Of a stretch of 64,000 nt of DNA, positions 16,118 to 25,976 are shown one piece after another. A model generated the notes under the pieces. That model made no database searches, had not been told where the DNA came from, and was given only the letters and a program-made list of their open reading frames with translations. Numbering within the stretch: position 1 is the stretch's first letter; the number at the start of each line of letters is the position of its first letter. A program made the translations under genes and the position numbers. Source of the DNA: Mojavia pulchra JT2-VF2 (GTDB taxonomy: Bacteria; Cyanobacteriota; Cyanobacteriia; Cyanobacteriales; Nostocaceae); NCBI GenBank assembly GCA_019359325.1, contig JAHHHN010000003.1:1-64000 (forward strand), given 5' to 3'.

Positions 16118-18325
16118 TTATAAACACTCAATGAATTCATCTTTACAAGTTTCAATACGCGAGAACAGAGTAACGCACAATTCCCACCAAGCAGCTGTTG
16201 CGATCGCACTATGCCATTCCCAAATACCTAATAGTTTGACACGCCAAACTTGTTCAAAAAAACCAACATAAGGTAGATGTCCGATGGGGGCTTCTCCTTG
16301 CCAGATGAGAGCGTCATAATTAACCCAAGAGTCTTTCAGACGCCAACCAACGCGATTGGCAAAATCAATGCAGCTTTCTGAGGCGGCGACTTTAGCGCTA
16401 CCAATCATCAAGGACAGCACGGGGTCTGTGGCAGAATTATTTTTAATACTTTGCCAGATACGGTGCTGGATGCTAAAACCAAAGCGCCCATGACTATAAT
16501 TTATCCAAAGTTTGTTGATAGTATTAAGGTCTTTACAGGGAAAGCTTTCTAAGCTTTGAGCATCAAGGTATTGCTGTTCATTGTGTCCGGCTACCTTCAG
16601 CATGAGAGTTGTAGTTTCTCGATCCGCTTCCAACCATCTCTTAGCTTGGAGTAAATCCCGCAGATGAGTGTAATCTATCCCTACGGCAGAACTCAAATCA
16701 TCAGGAAGACTGCCAATATCTTCAGCCTTTTGCTCTATACTTTCACCTGAAAATAGGGTTTTTCCTGGTAATACTTCAATAATTCCTTGAGAACCAGATA
16801 GCCAAAAATATAATTGAATGTCGGTTTTGGCTAATTCGATTTGCAATTGTGTAATCAAACCTGCTGCGGTTAGTCCAGATAACTGATTTGCTTGATTCAG
16901 GGTTTCTAATAAACAACAAGCAAATCGTTCATTCTCGTGAGGTGGTGCAGCAGCAACAATTAAGCATTGTCCTTCATCTAAGCTCAGTTGCAGTTCTTCC
17001 AGCCAATCGCGTACAGAAACTATCCCTTCTTGTAAGGGACAATCTAAAATGATGATTTGTTGCGATCGGCATCTACGTAGCTGTTTTCTCAACCATGAGC
17101 GATAAAGTACAACATCGTCAGATAATAGTAATACCGCTTCTCCTTGTTCTATCTCTTGAATTTGCCCTCGCAGATATAAAAAGACCGTTGCGGCTTCTTC
17201 TGAGGTAGTAGAGGTAGTGGTTGATTCGGCAAAAGATTGAGATAACAAACACTTTTGGATCGCTTTGCGTACATCTGACTGGGGGTTTTTGTCTTTTACA
17301 GTCCAATAATCTGTTTCAAAATCACCAGCAGTGCTGAGTATTTTACTCAAAGCCGAGGAATGACTTTTGGGGAGTCCTTCTACAATTAATGCCTGTCGTG
17401 GATGCTGTGAAGCAACTGTTTTTTCAGGTTTGAGTCCTAAAATAACTTCTCCTACCCCTTCTACAATTCGCTTAGGCGTTTGTGCTGGATATTCGGAATG
17501 AATGGAAGTGTCGCCTCGTCCTTTTTTGAGCTGATTAATCACTCGTAACTGCTGATTTGCTTTATCTATGTATGCCAGTGTTTGATGATAAACATATCGG
17601 TAAAGTCCATCGACCTCAATTACTCCTTGGGAGTCCGCAGCCTCTCCTCTTAATCCTCGAATTAAGTAATAAGTAAATACTCCGTGTCCTAATTGGGGAA
17701 ATTCCCAAGATTGCTGTTCGCGATCGCAAGATAAGAGGGCGTAAAATCCTTTTCTTTGGGCGGCTCGTTGTCGCAGAACTTCTACTAACTCTTGTGTAGG
17801 GTTGCGTTGGGGGTCTTCTCCTTTAGCACCCAACAGTGTCATACTACCGCTATGACAAGCATCGAGTAACAGTAATTGCTGCTGGGCAGAACAATTCTCC
17901 AACAGTTGCAACAGTTCTTGTAATTTTAAACCAGTGTCTATTAGGTTTTCTTTTTGAGTATCTTGAAGACACAACACCACTTGCTGACTCAAGGAGTCTA
18001 GCATCCCATGTCCTGAAAAATAAAATACAACAGTATCAATGGGTTTAGTGGCGGCTGCTATATGTCTAAGACTGGCACGTACATTTTCTAACTGCGGCTG
18101 CTGGTGAGAAAAATCGTGGTGAATTATCACCTCTTTCTGGGGAAATCCTTGCGTTGCTGCGTTTAATGCTTCTCCTAATCCCTGACAATCTAATGCTGAG
18201 TAACGCAAACAAGGTATTTGCTCATCTTCGTATTGGTTCACTCCCACCAGCAGCAGCCAAAGTTTTGCTAAACCGGTTTCTAAGGCATGAGTTGAGTGAC
18301 TAGTACGAACACCGATTGGACACAT
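16118..18325 (-). CDS. Caspase-like (peptidase C14 / orthocaspase) protein with C-terminal GUN4 domain
   Basis: A 735-residue fusion. Residues 20-280 form a caspase-like p20 domain with His106 in FYFSGHG and Cys157 in LLLDACHSG, both catalytic residues intact. The middle (about 310-530) is a divergent alpha/beta region, possibly a second, inactive caspase-like fold. Residues from about 545 form a GUN4 (tetrapyrrole-binding) domain: IDYTHLRDLLQAKRW, LESFPCKDL, YSHGRFGFSIQ and NRVGWR are characteristic. GUN4 binds protoporphyrin and Mg-protoporphyrin, so the protein could couple porphyrin or light stress to proteolysis; this is inference. The final 70 residues are Trp-rich and unassigned. Confidence 0.85.
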   Translation of the reverse strand: MCPIGVRTSHSTHALETGLAKLWLLLVGVNQYEDEQIPCLRYSALDCQGLGEALNAATQGFPQKEVIIHHDFSHQQPQLENVRASLRHIAAATKPIDTVVFYFSGHGMLDSLSQQVVLCLQDTQKENLIDTGLKLQELLQLLENCSAQQQLLLLDACHSGSMTLLGAKGEDPQRNPTQELVEVLRQRAAQRKGFYALLSCDREQQSWEFPQLGHGVFTYYLIRGLRGEAADSQGVIEVDGLYRYVYHQTLAYIDKANQQLRVINQLKKGRGDTSIHSEYPAQTPKRIVEGVGEVILGLKPEKTVASQHPRQALIVEGLPKSHSSALSKILSTAGDFETDYWTVKDKNPQSDVRKAIQKCLLSQSFAESTTTSTTSEEAATVFLYLRGQIQEIEQGEAVLLLSDDVVLYRSWLRKQLRRCRSQQIIILDCPLQEGIVSVRDWLEELQLSLDEGQCLIVAAAPPHENERFACCLLETLNQANQLSGLTAAGLITQLQIELAKTDIQLYFWLSGSQGIIEVLPGKTLFSGESIEQKAEDIGSLPDDLSSAVGIDYTHLRDLLQAKRWLEADRETTTLMLKVAGHNEQQYLDAQSLESFPCKDLNTINKLWINYSHGRFGFSIQHRIWQSIKNNSATDPVLSLMIGSAKVAASESCIDFANRVGWRLKDSWVNYDALIWQGEAPIGHLPYVGFFEQVWRVKLLGIWEWHSAIATAAWWELCVTLFSRIETCKDEFIECL

Positions 18326-18427
18326 CTAAGCAATTCAATATCCAAAGTAAAAAACCCAGTATTGGCAGCCATGCTAATAGTGTTGATTGAACCGACGTGG
18401 TAGCAGTAGTGTTGGTTCCAGTCAAAA

Positions 18428-19630
18428 TTAAACTTTGGTTCTATGGAAAGTCCGGCGCTGACGTTGATTTTGAGGTTCAGGCGATCGCAACGGTACTATT
18501 TCTGCTTCGCTACTCTCCCGTGCTACCCTAATCAGCAACCCAGCTGCTACTAAACTTGAAATCATCGAATTCCCACCATAACTAAACATAGGTAAAGGTA
18601 AGCCAGTAGTTGGCATAGCACCTGTAGCCACAGCAATATGAAGTAATGATTGCCCTACCATCACTATGGTTACACCAATCGCTACGAGTCGATACACTGG
18701 ACTTTTAGCCTTGAGTGCTACGATTAATCCGAGAGTGGCGAATAACGCTAATAATACCAACAGCACTATACTGCCAACAAAGCCAAATTCTTCGGCGAAC
18801 ACTGCAAAAATAAAATCGGTGTCCTGAATTGGTAGATAAAATAATTTTTGTTGGGAAAGTCCATACCCAGAACCCCAAATTCCCCCAGAACCGACTGCTA
18901 GCAAACTCTGCACTAACTGATACCCATCTCCTGTAGCATCAGCCCAAGGGTTGAGGAAGGACATCACCCGCTTGCGCTGATACTCTTTGATGCTAATACT
19001 GAGTAGGGCTAACATTACTCCACCAATTGCCGTTCCTCCTAAGTACTTGTAAGGTAACCCAGCTGCTAGAGCTATCAGCCAAATAGTTGTACCGCACAAT
19101 GCTGTTGTACTCAAGTTAGGCTGGGCAATAATTCCTAGCAGTACAAGACAGAAAATTCCTAGCCAAGTGAAGCGAACCCGCCAACTTAGTTTATCCCATT
19201 GCCCAAATAGTCGCGCACTTTGTAGTACTAAAAAGGGTTTAATTAATTCTGAGGGTTGAATTGGGACTGGCCCGATAGCTATCCAGCGTGCTGCGTCAAA
19301 AGCTTTCTTTCCCAATCCTGGAACTAGGGTGACGAAAATTAGAGTTAAAAATACAAAGAAAAACCAGTGAGATACCCCCAAAATTTTCTTTAAGGGCGTA
19401 TTGACGATAAAGTTGAATCCAATTAAGGAAGCTATTACCCAAAGGACTTGACGCTTAAAGTAATACAGCCCATCATCATGACGAGCATCAGCAACAACAT
19501 AAGATGCTGAAAACAGGATAATCAAACCGACAAATAGCCAAGTAAATGTCAACCAACGCAACAGCCGCGCCTCTAAAGCCCAGCTGGAGACAGAACTATC
19601 AAAAATTGGAATCAGACGGCGTAGATTCAC
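18428..19630 (-). CDS. ftsW: Lipid II polymerase / SEDS protein FtsW
   Basis: A 400-residue SEDS-family membrane protein with about ten hydrophobic segments. The signature motifs are QPSELIKP, NPWADATGDGYQLVQSL, DTDFIFAVFAEEFGF and GLPLPMFSYGGNSM. It polymerises peptidoglycan glycan strands at the division septum with a partner penicillin-binding protein. FtsW is preferred over RodA because of length and the basic cytoplasmic tail (QRQRRTFHRTKV), but assignment between the two paralogues is not absolute. It stands alone between the caspase-GUN4 gene and a glycosyltransferase-like gene. Confidence 0.88.
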   Translation of the reverse strand: MNLRRLIPIFDSSVSSWALEARLLRWLTFTWLFVGLIILFSASYVVADARHDDGLYYFKRQVLWVIASLIGFNFIVNTPLKKILGVSHWFFFVFLTLIFVTLVPGLGKKAFDAARWIAIGPVPIQPSELIKPFLVLQSARLFGQWDKLSWRVRFTWLGIFCLVLLGIIAQPNLSTTALCGTTIWLIALAAGLPYKYLGGTAIGGVMLALLSISIKEYQRKRVMSFLNPWADATGDGYQLVQSLLAVGSGGIWGSGYGLSQQKLFYLPIQDTDFIFAVFAEEFGFVGSIVLLVLLALFATLGLIVALKAKSPVYRLVAIGVTIVMVGQSLLHIAVATGAMPTTGLPLPMFSYGGNSMISSLVAAGLLIRVARESSEAEIVPLRSPEPQNQRQRRTFHRTKV

Positions 19631-19836
19631 GATGAGTACAGGTATGATATTTTAAGATTTTAGATTCGGGAATGGAAAATAGTTCAGTTATAAGTTTATG
19701 TAATATACAAGTCCGCTTTGTTTCTTGAATTTATCTGCGTAGGCAGGGAATAAGGAACAGAGGAGTGTACGAAATTTTTTTCAAAAATTGAATAGGAGTC
19801 CTATAGTTATGATTACCAATCTCGAAGACTTTTTAG

Positions 19837-20877
19837 CTATCGAGTTTGCTCAATCTGATGCACTGCTTCTATAGCACCGTTAATATAAGATGGCACAGAC
19901 AGCTTTGTTTCTGGTTCTACTTGTTCTAAGAGTGTCTTAACGGTTGTGTAGATGCGTAGCAGTTGGTTGTCAGATATTGCATCTTCGATATCACCTACCC
20001 ATTCAACCTTGCAAGCTCTTTTTTTTTGGCGATCGTATAGTCGCTCCAAAGCTAATGCTACTAAGGGTACACCGACAGCGGCACATTCGTAAACTGTGTT
20101 GTAACCTGCTCCGCCAATGACGACATCAGCTGCTGCTACACATTCAATACCTGGATGATGAGACACGCATAAACCCTCTGGGCATTCTGTTGGGCAAGTT
20201 GCAGCTAAAATTCTGACTGCACATTCAGGAAAATTTTGATGTAGTTGCAGCGCTAATTGCCCAAATAAAGCTAACTCTGATGTTTGCCCAGATGCACAAA
20301 CAAGGATAGTTTTTATAGATTTGTCAACTTTTAGGATATGCGATCGCGTAGTGATTCTATCTGGTAACTCCCAAGAGTTGCGAATCAACCAAGGTGCTGT
20401 ATGCTGCACGTTAGGTAATGCACAAAAAGGTAAATCTTTCCCCTCTCCAGGTACAATTACCTTATCAAAGTTTTCTATGACAAAAGACTCTAATTTCTTG
20501 GCTGCAACATAGCGTGGGTTAATATCCCGATGAATTAAAATCCGCGGGATGTGATGCAAATTGGGTAAGACATCTGCTAACTCACCCCCTAAGCCTCTGG
20601 GGAAAGTATCGATAATTAAGCGATCGTAACAAGTACAGGATAAAAGTTCTCGTACTCGCAAACAAGCTTCCGAAAAACCTGCATTATGAGGAATGCGCTG
20701 CACTAAGCAACCCTCATCATCTATATGTTGTGCATAAGGGCTATTGGTAATAATCTTTACTTTTCTTTGAGTCGCAGCAATTCTCCCCAAGGATAAAGCA
20801 CGATTCAGATGTCCCCAACCGCCACCCAAGGCGTAAATTAACCAAGTCTTACTCAAGATTCGGTTGCTTCTCTCCAA
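19837..20877 (-). CDS. Glycosyltransferase-like protein (MurG/GT28-type fold)
   Basis: A 346-residue protein with the two-domain GT-B layout. The N-terminal loop ALGGGWGHLNRALSL is the glycine-rich acceptor-side motif of MurG-like enzymes. The C-terminal VVIGGAGYNTVYECAAVGVPLVALAL is the nucleotide-sugar binding loop. No signal peptide or membrane segment is visible. The acceptor is unknown. It is one of three glycosyltransferase-like genes within 6 kb. Confidence 0.75.
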   Translation of the reverse strand: MERSNRILSKTWLIYALGGGWGHLNRALSLGRIAATQRKVKIITNSPYAQHIDDEGCLVQRIPHNAGFSEACLRVRELLSCTCYDRLIIDTFPRGLGGELADVLPNLHHIPRILIHRDINPRYVAAKKLESFVIENFDKVIVPGEGKDLPFCALPNVQHTAPWLIRNSWELPDRITTRSHILKVDKSIKTILVCASGQTSELALFGQLALQLHQNFPECAVRILAATCPTECPEGLCVSHHPGIECVAAADVVIGGAGYNTVYECAAVGVPLVALALERLYDRQKKRACKVEWVGDIEDAISDNQLLRIYTTVKTLLEQVEPETKLSVPSYINGAIEAVHQIEQTR

Positions 20878-20919
20878 TTAAAATTAAGAAATTATATTGT
20901 TATTTGAATTTTGAATTAT

Positions 20920-21534
20920 TTAACTTGCACCCATATTACTTTCAAAATCATCATATCTCTCATTTTCTAAACTCACAGAATCGGCTTCTGTAAATTCTAC
21001 GTTGCCAGTTTGGGGGTCATAGGAGTACGCATCACGGTTATCATAATAATCGCTACCCCAAGCTCCAGACCGATAATAACCATATTCAGAGTAATAGGCA
21101 TAGTCATTTTCGTATGAATCATTGCAGTGAGGACAGCCTGTCCTATCAGTACGTCCACAACGCCGTTTGAAAAGAAAACCCACTTGGCGATCGCACTCCC
21201 ATGTCGTTTGTGCCGCAAAGTTTACTACAATTTCACAAGCACCAATTGTGATGCGATCGCCATCTCTGAGGCTACCAGTCTTCACCTGTACGTCATTAAT
21301 CTTAATGCCACTATTAGTATCTTGGTCGGTAATAATTAATTCTTGATTTTGCCAGTCAATCAAAACATGGTAATCTGCAACCAAGTCATCTTCAATGACT
21401 AATCTAGAAACTCTTTGCTCATTATATTGTTGTGGCATTATTTGAAATTGCCGTCCAATTGCTACGGGAGTTTCTAGTAACGGTTCTCGACGTTCTTCTG
21501 TATTGGGGTCTATCCAAGTTAGCTGAATCTGCAA
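20920..21534 (-). CDS. FHA-domain protein with Cys-rich and Tyr-rich tail
   Basis: A 204-residue protein. Residues 1-105 form a forkhead-associated domain that binds phosphothreonine (PVAIGR, SRLVIEDDLVADYHVLI, TDQDTNSGIKIND, GDRITIG). Residues about 113-140 have CDRQVGF, RRCGRTDRTGCPHC, a likely zinc knuckle. The tail is rich in Tyr, Asp and Gly. Translation starts at TTG (21534): an AGAAGGA ribosome-binding site sits just upstream and overlaps the end of the lipoprotein gene, whose stop is 2 bp away. It forms an operon with the next two upstream genes. Confidence 0.78.
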   Translation of the reverse strand: MQIQLTWIDPNTEERREPLLETPVAIGRQFQIMPQQYNEQRVSRLVIEDDLVADYHVLIDWQNQELIITDQDTNSGIKINDVQVKTGSLRDGDRITIGACEIVVNFAAQTTWECDRQVGFLFKRRCGRTDRTGCPHCNDSYENDYAYYSEYGYYRSGAWGSDYYDNRDAYSYDPQTGNVEFTEADSVSLENERYDDFESNMGAS

Positions 21535-21536
21535 AG

Positions 21537-22208
21537 TTATTTTCCTTCTGTTAAATTTACAGCATAAGCTAGAGCCGCTTGTTGTTCGCGGGTAAGAACA
21601 TCAAATCCAAAGCAAGCAAATGCAATATTTGACAAACCAGATTTAGTATAAAAAATTGTTTTATCTGAAGCTTTTCTTAAAGATGTTTTACCATTCTTAA
21701 CTTTTACTTGATAAACTAAGCTATTATCTGGAGTTATAATGTCAACACCATTTTTGCCCACTTTAATTCGATAAATTTCTTTTTTAGACGCATCTTCTAA
21801 CTTATAATCGCTATCATTCTGTCGTCTGAGAATATATAAATCTTGAGTTTGCTCTGGGTTCTTCAGCTTCCAATGACCTTGTTGATTTACTACATAACCC
21901 AAAACTTTTTCTGAGGCATTTTTAATTTTAATTTTTCCTGATTTATCTGCTTTGATTCTTGCTAGTTCTTGGTTATTGCCATCTACTAATTTAGCTCCAT
22001 CTGCTTCTTGTTTAAGGGCAAATAATTCAGAACCTCCCTCAGTTTTAAACTGAATTTTAGCAGAAGTCGCTGCAACATTAGTGGTAATCGGTGCTGTTTG
22101 TGGAATGCTTTGAGTAGATGCATCGTTTACAGGTTTATTACCACTAACACAGCTAGAAATCAAAGCAGTTAAAACAAATGACAGTAAAGTTTGGAAAATT
22201 ATTTTCAT
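21537..22208 (-). CDS. Predicted lipoprotein of unknown function
   Basis: A 223-residue protein with a lipoprotein signal: hydrophobic core and LISSC at residues 16-20, so Cys20 would be lipidated. The mature part contains repeated beta-like segments around phrases such as VDGNNQELARIKADKSGKIKI and LEDASKKEIYRIKVGKNG, suggesting internal repeats of about 40 residues. The family is not recognised. It lies 8 bp after the membrane-protein gene and 2 bp before the FHA gene, so the three are probably co-transcribed. Confidence 0.7.
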   Translation of the reverse strand: MKIIFQTLLSFVLTALISSCVSGNKPVNDASTQSIPQTAPITTNVAATSAKIQFKTEGGSELFALKQEADGAKLVDGNNQELARIKADKSGKIKIKNASEKVLGYVVNQQGHWKLKNPEQTQDLYILRRQNDSDYKLEDASKKEIYRIKVGKNGVDIITPDNSLVYQVKVKNGKTSLRKASDKTIFYTKSGLSNIAFACFGFDVLTREQQAALAYAVNLTEGK

Positions 22209-22216
22209 CTTACTAA

Positions 22217-23119
22217 TTACTTAGCCAATATTTTTGCTAGATTTAACACTTGATACAGGCTCAAAAACATCATAGTAATTGTTTGATATATCTCTTCTTG
22301 ATTAGTTGCCACTTGTGGAGCAATTCTGACAGCCATATGTATTGCCTTTTCTGTCACTTTCAACCCTTTCATATAAGATAATTTAGGAAGTTTGACTGCA
22401 TCAGTAACTTCATTTTGTAAAACTTTAACTGCTCCATAACGGCGCTGGGGATAGTTTAATGTTAAAACTACATCTAATCCTACAGAATTTGTTTTTGATT
22501 TATACTTACTCTTGCCACTTCTGCTACGTTTCCAACCGTATTGGGTTTTAGATAGTTCAGTAGCACTTAAGGCAAAGCGAGTTTTATCTAAAAACTGTCC
22601 TTTAAGTTGCAACCATTCATGCTGATGTTTATCTATCTTCCAGTTTTCTTTATATGGATGAGCTATAGTTTCTATTTTATTTTCTGGGATAACAATAGGT
22701 TTAAAAGATAGTTTTAGTTCAATTTCTTTATCTTCCTCCATATCTCTCGATAACATCTGCAAAACTCTATTTGTTAGCTCATAGCGATAATTACTAATAT
22801 TCAGATTGCTGAATTTTGAGCTTTTTACTAAGTTATAAATACAAGCGATCGCCAAACCATTACCAGTCAAAAATAGCACAATTTTTACTAAGGCTAATCC
22901 TCCAGCATCAACTTGGAAGGTAGATACAATCACAAATAGTATAATTACAGCAACTACTGCCAAAAAATAATAAAGCGCTAATTTGTTAAATTTGTTTTGT
23001 TGTAGTTCTGCAAAATTATCCAGTGCTGCTAATTCTTGCAAATCAGCCATTACAATGGCAGTTTTTGCTTTCGTTGCATAAATTAAATTTTCTCGAAATT
23101 GTTTTAATTCAATAGGCAT
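22217..23119 (-). CDS. Membrane protein of unknown function
   Basis: A 300-residue protein with two adjacent hydrophobic segments (about residues 47-67 and 78-98) and a large soluble C-terminal part. That part is basic, with WKRSRSGKSKYKSKTNSVG near 195-213, and ends in a helical region. I do not recognise the family. It is first in a three-gene operon with the predicted lipoprotein and the FHA protein, suggesting an envelope-associated complex that reads phosphorylated partners. Confidence 0.7.
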   Translation of the reverse strand: MPIELKQFRENLIYATKAKTAIVMADLQELAALDNFAELQQNKFNKLALYYFLAVVAVIILFVIVSTFQVDAGGLALVKIVLFLTGNGLAIACIYNLVKSSKFSNLNISNYRYELTNRVLQMLSRDMEEDKEIELKLSFKPIVIPENKIETIAHPYKENWKIDKHQHEWLQLKGQFLDKTRFALSATELSKTQYGWKRSRSGKSKYKSKTNSVGLDVVLTLNYPQRRYGAVKVLQNEVTDAVKLPKLSYMKGLKVTEKAIHMAVRIAPQVATNQEEIYQTITMMFLSLYQVLNLAKILAK

Positions 23120-23315
23120 TTTATCAAAACCTCATAATTGCAATTTAACCAGATATTTATTTGGTTAGAGTTTCCCACTATATGCAATTTTATTAACTTT
23201 ATTTAAGTTATTTGAGAATTAAGCTATAAAAAAAATATATTAGCTAAAACATATATAAATTTGCCGCCAGTATATCAAACACAAAATTAAGTGTCAACGG
23301 AATTTATAGACATTG

Positions 23316-24548
23316 ATGAATAAATCAAAAATAGCTTACATCGCCTTTGATACGGTTCCCGCACCGAAGGGCGCAGCAATTCATATTGCGGCTTTTTCTG
23401 TTGCTTTAGGGGCAGCTTTTGGTGATGTCCAGTTAGTAACAGTTTCTCCAACAGCGGCAAGTATAGATTATTATGAGATTTATCCGCAAGTTATGCAAAC
23501 AGCTTTGCCAGCTATCGGTGATAACTTGATTCAAAGAATTTTATATTTTCGTCGGGTTTTAAAATCATGGTTGCAACGGCAGAGATTTGAGGTAATCCAT
23601 ATTCGTTCGATTTACGAAGGCTTTGCGATCGCACTCAATAAACAGCAATACTGCGATCGCTTAATCTTTGAAGTAAACGGTCTACCTTCAATAGAATTAA
23701 AATATCGCTATCCTGATGTTGCCGATGATCAAGAACTGCTACATAAATTGCAATCCCAAGAACAAATTTGTTTAGAAGCAGCCGATTTAATTATCACGCC
23801 CAGTAATGTTACTAACGAATATTTGCAAGCTAGAGGTATACCTGCAACAAAAATTCGTGTAATTCCCAATGGTGTAGATTTAAATGTATTTACCTATAAT
23901 TTAAATTCTGCAAATTTCCACCATTCTTCATGGAGGGATGGCAACTTTCCCAGCCCTAAAAGGAAGCTAAGAATATTATATTTTGGTACACTTTCATCTT
24001 GGCAAGGTGTAAATCTCGCAATTGAGGCCTTGGCCTTAGTAAGCCGAGATTTACCTGCTTGTTTAACAGTGATAGGGCAAGCTAGAGACTACCAGGTTAA
24101 AAAACTCAACCAACTGGCATTAAAGTTGGGAGTAACAGATGAGTTAACTATTTTAGAACCAATGTCGCAAACACAATTGGTTGAACATATCCATGCTTCA
24201 GATATAATTTTGGCCCCGCTAACGCCTAACGATCGCAACTTAATTCAAGGTTGCTGTCCTCTAAAGATTTTAGAAGGAATGGCAACGGGAAAACCTGTGA
24301 TTGCTAGCGATTTGCCCGTGGTAAGAGAATTAGGAGAAGATGGAAGACATTTTTTATTAGTCAAATCAGGTTCAGCAAAGGCAATCAGAGATGCTGTGTT
24401 ACAGTTGCAAAACAATCCAGAATTAGCAACCCAAATAGCGGTAAATGCTCGCCAACGGATTGAGGAGTGTTACACTTGGCAACGTGCTGGCGAAGCTTTA
24501 ATTGCTGCTTATGCAGAATTGGGAATTAAGCGGTCGATTAAAGTTTGA
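23316..24548 (+). CDS. Glycosyltransferase family 4 protein
   Basis: A 410-residue GT-B enzyme. The N-terminal half starts with IAYIAFDTVPAPKGAAIHI, the family-4 opening. The C-terminal half has RILYFGTLSSWQGVNLAIEAL and LKILEGMATGKPVIASDLPVVREL, with the E-x7-E nucleotide-sugar signature. I use the ATG at 23316 rather than the TTG directly before it. It would transfer a sugar from a nucleotide donor, probably in polysaccharide synthesis. Its 3' end overlaps the convergent glycosyltransferase gene by 40 bp. Confidence 0.87.
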   Translation: MNKSKIAYIAFDTVPAPKGAAIHIAAFSVALGAAFGDVQLVTVSPTAASIDYYEIYPQVMQTALPAIGDNLIQRILYFRRVLKSWLQRQRFEVIHIRSIYEGFAIALNKQQYCDRLIFEVNGLPSIELKYRYPDVADDQELLHKLQSQEQICLEAADLIITPSNVTNEYLQARGIPATKIRVIPNGVDLNVFTYNLNSANFHHSSWRDGNFPSPKRKLRILYFGTLSSWQGVNLAIEALALVSRDLPACLTVIGQARDYQVKKLNQLALKLGVTDELTILEPMSQTQLVEHIHASDIILAPLTPNDRNLIQGCCPLKILEGMATGKPVIASDLPVVRELGEDGRHFLLVKSGSAKAIRDAVLQLQNNPELATQIAVNARQRIEECYTWQRAGEALIAAYAELGIKRSIKV

Positions 24549-25699
24549 AGTTGTAGTTTTTCCTGAGCTATGGAATATTCAGTTAAAATGCGATCGCGTG
24601 CAGCTTGCGTAATTTGATGTTTCTCCTCTAGGGGTATTGCCAAACATTCCAGCACCGCCTCACCCAGCTTGTGCAGATGCGAACGAGGTAGCAAAAAGCC
24701 ATTTTGGCCATGTACAATCACCTCAGCAATACCCCCCGCATCACTGGCGATACAGCAACAGCCACAAGCCATAGCCTCTAATAGTGCATTTGGCATTCCT
24801 TCCCATAGTGAAGGCTGAAGGTAAACATCGCACAGTCGCAGATATTCAGCAACCATTTTAGGATTAGGTAAATGTCCAGTAATTACAATTCGCTGGGCAT
24901 TTTCTGGTTCGTGAGTTTTATACAAATGTAATATAGATTCCTGGGAAGTCCTTACCTCACCAATAATCAACAGACAAGCAGGACGCACTTGACGAACTGT
25001 TGTCAAAGCATTTAGCAGAAACTTTTGCCCTTTCTTTTCTCTTAATTCTCCACAAAATCCTAGTACTACTTCATCAGGCGCAATTCCTAAAGCCTCTCTA
25101 GTTGCAGGTGGGTTTTGCTTGTCTAAACCCAAGCTTGTAGCCTGTAGAGAAAGAGAAAATATTTCTGTATCAACCGCATTTTTCAGTACCAATACATCAT
25201 TCCGTCCACTAAGTAGTTGAATTTTGCGAGACATATCAGCACTTACAGCAGTGACTACCTTGGTATGTTGCAGTGTCCATTGCAGGCGGGCAAAATCTCC
25301 TGGCGGAAACATTTCGCGATCAATATCATTACCACGGGCACTAACTGTGCTGGCTAATCCCTTAAGTCCAGCAAACCAAGTAGCCAAAAAACCACTTGGA
25401 AACAAGTAATGGCCCCACACAGCATCATAAGCATGAGACGGGTGTAACCAGTCGAGAACATTTAGGGTATGAGGCATCGTCATATCCCAATGACGATATA
25501 ACCCTATACGATAGATGCAAACATTTTGTTCTAAAGTTTCTGGTGGCAATACTTCACCTGGTTGTAAATAACGACTCCAGGTGACAACATCAATTGCTAT
25601 ACCTAATTGAGAGAGTGTTGTCACCAGACGTGTTGCACTACTAGCCAAGCCCCCTAAATCTGGTGCAAATCGTTCTGTAATGAAAAGAAGACGTTTCAT
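24509..25699 (-). CDS. Glycosyltransferase family 4 protein
   Basis: A 396-residue GT-B glycosyltransferase. It opens with LLFITERFAPDLGGLASSATRL. Donor-binding elements are VVLGFCGELREKKGQKFLLNAL and LWEGMPNALLEAMACGCCCIASDAGGIAEVI, the classic EGMPNALLEAMA pattern. It is likely cytoplasmic and involved in exopolysaccharide or glycolipid assembly with the convergent glycosyltransferase. The 40-bp tail-to-tail overlap with that gene is unusual and may allow antisense interference. Confidence 0.88.
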   Translation of the reverse strand: MKRLLFITERFAPDLGGLASSATRLVTTLSQLGIAIDVVTWSRYLQPGEVLPPETLEQNVCIYRIGLYRHWDMTMPHTLNVLDWLHPSHAYDAVWGHYLFPSGFLATWFAGLKGLASTVSARGNDIDREMFPPGDFARLQWTLQHTKVVTAVSADMSRKIQLLSGRNDVLVLKNAVDTEIFSLSLQATSLGLDKQNPPATREALGIAPDEVVLGFCGELREKKGQKFLLNALTTVRQVRPACLLIIGEVRTSQESILHLYKTHEPENAQRIVITGHLPNPKMVAEYLRLCDVYLQPSLWEGMPNALLEAMACGCCCIASDAGGIAEVIVHGQNGFLLPRSHLHKLGEAVLECLAIPLEEKHQITQAARDRILTEYSIAQEKLQLQTLIDRLIPNSA

Positions 25700-25976
25700 A
25701 AAATGGTAAAGCTGCTTTCTAGACAGCAGCCTGAGAATGAAATATAAAATTTAGACTATTGCAGCTTTTTTTGGTAAACAAAAAATTTAACCGTATATTT
25801 TTAAATGGTAGTTATGAACAGCTAAGTAAAAAAATTGTAAAAAACTTGGTTATTGCTGTATACAACTATTCCACTTTAATTAAATTCGTAATTTAAAATT
25901 GCAGATGTTACTAAGCAACTACAAAAATTAATAAATAGTTTAAATATTTTTAATAAAGTTTTATTGATTAAATTAT

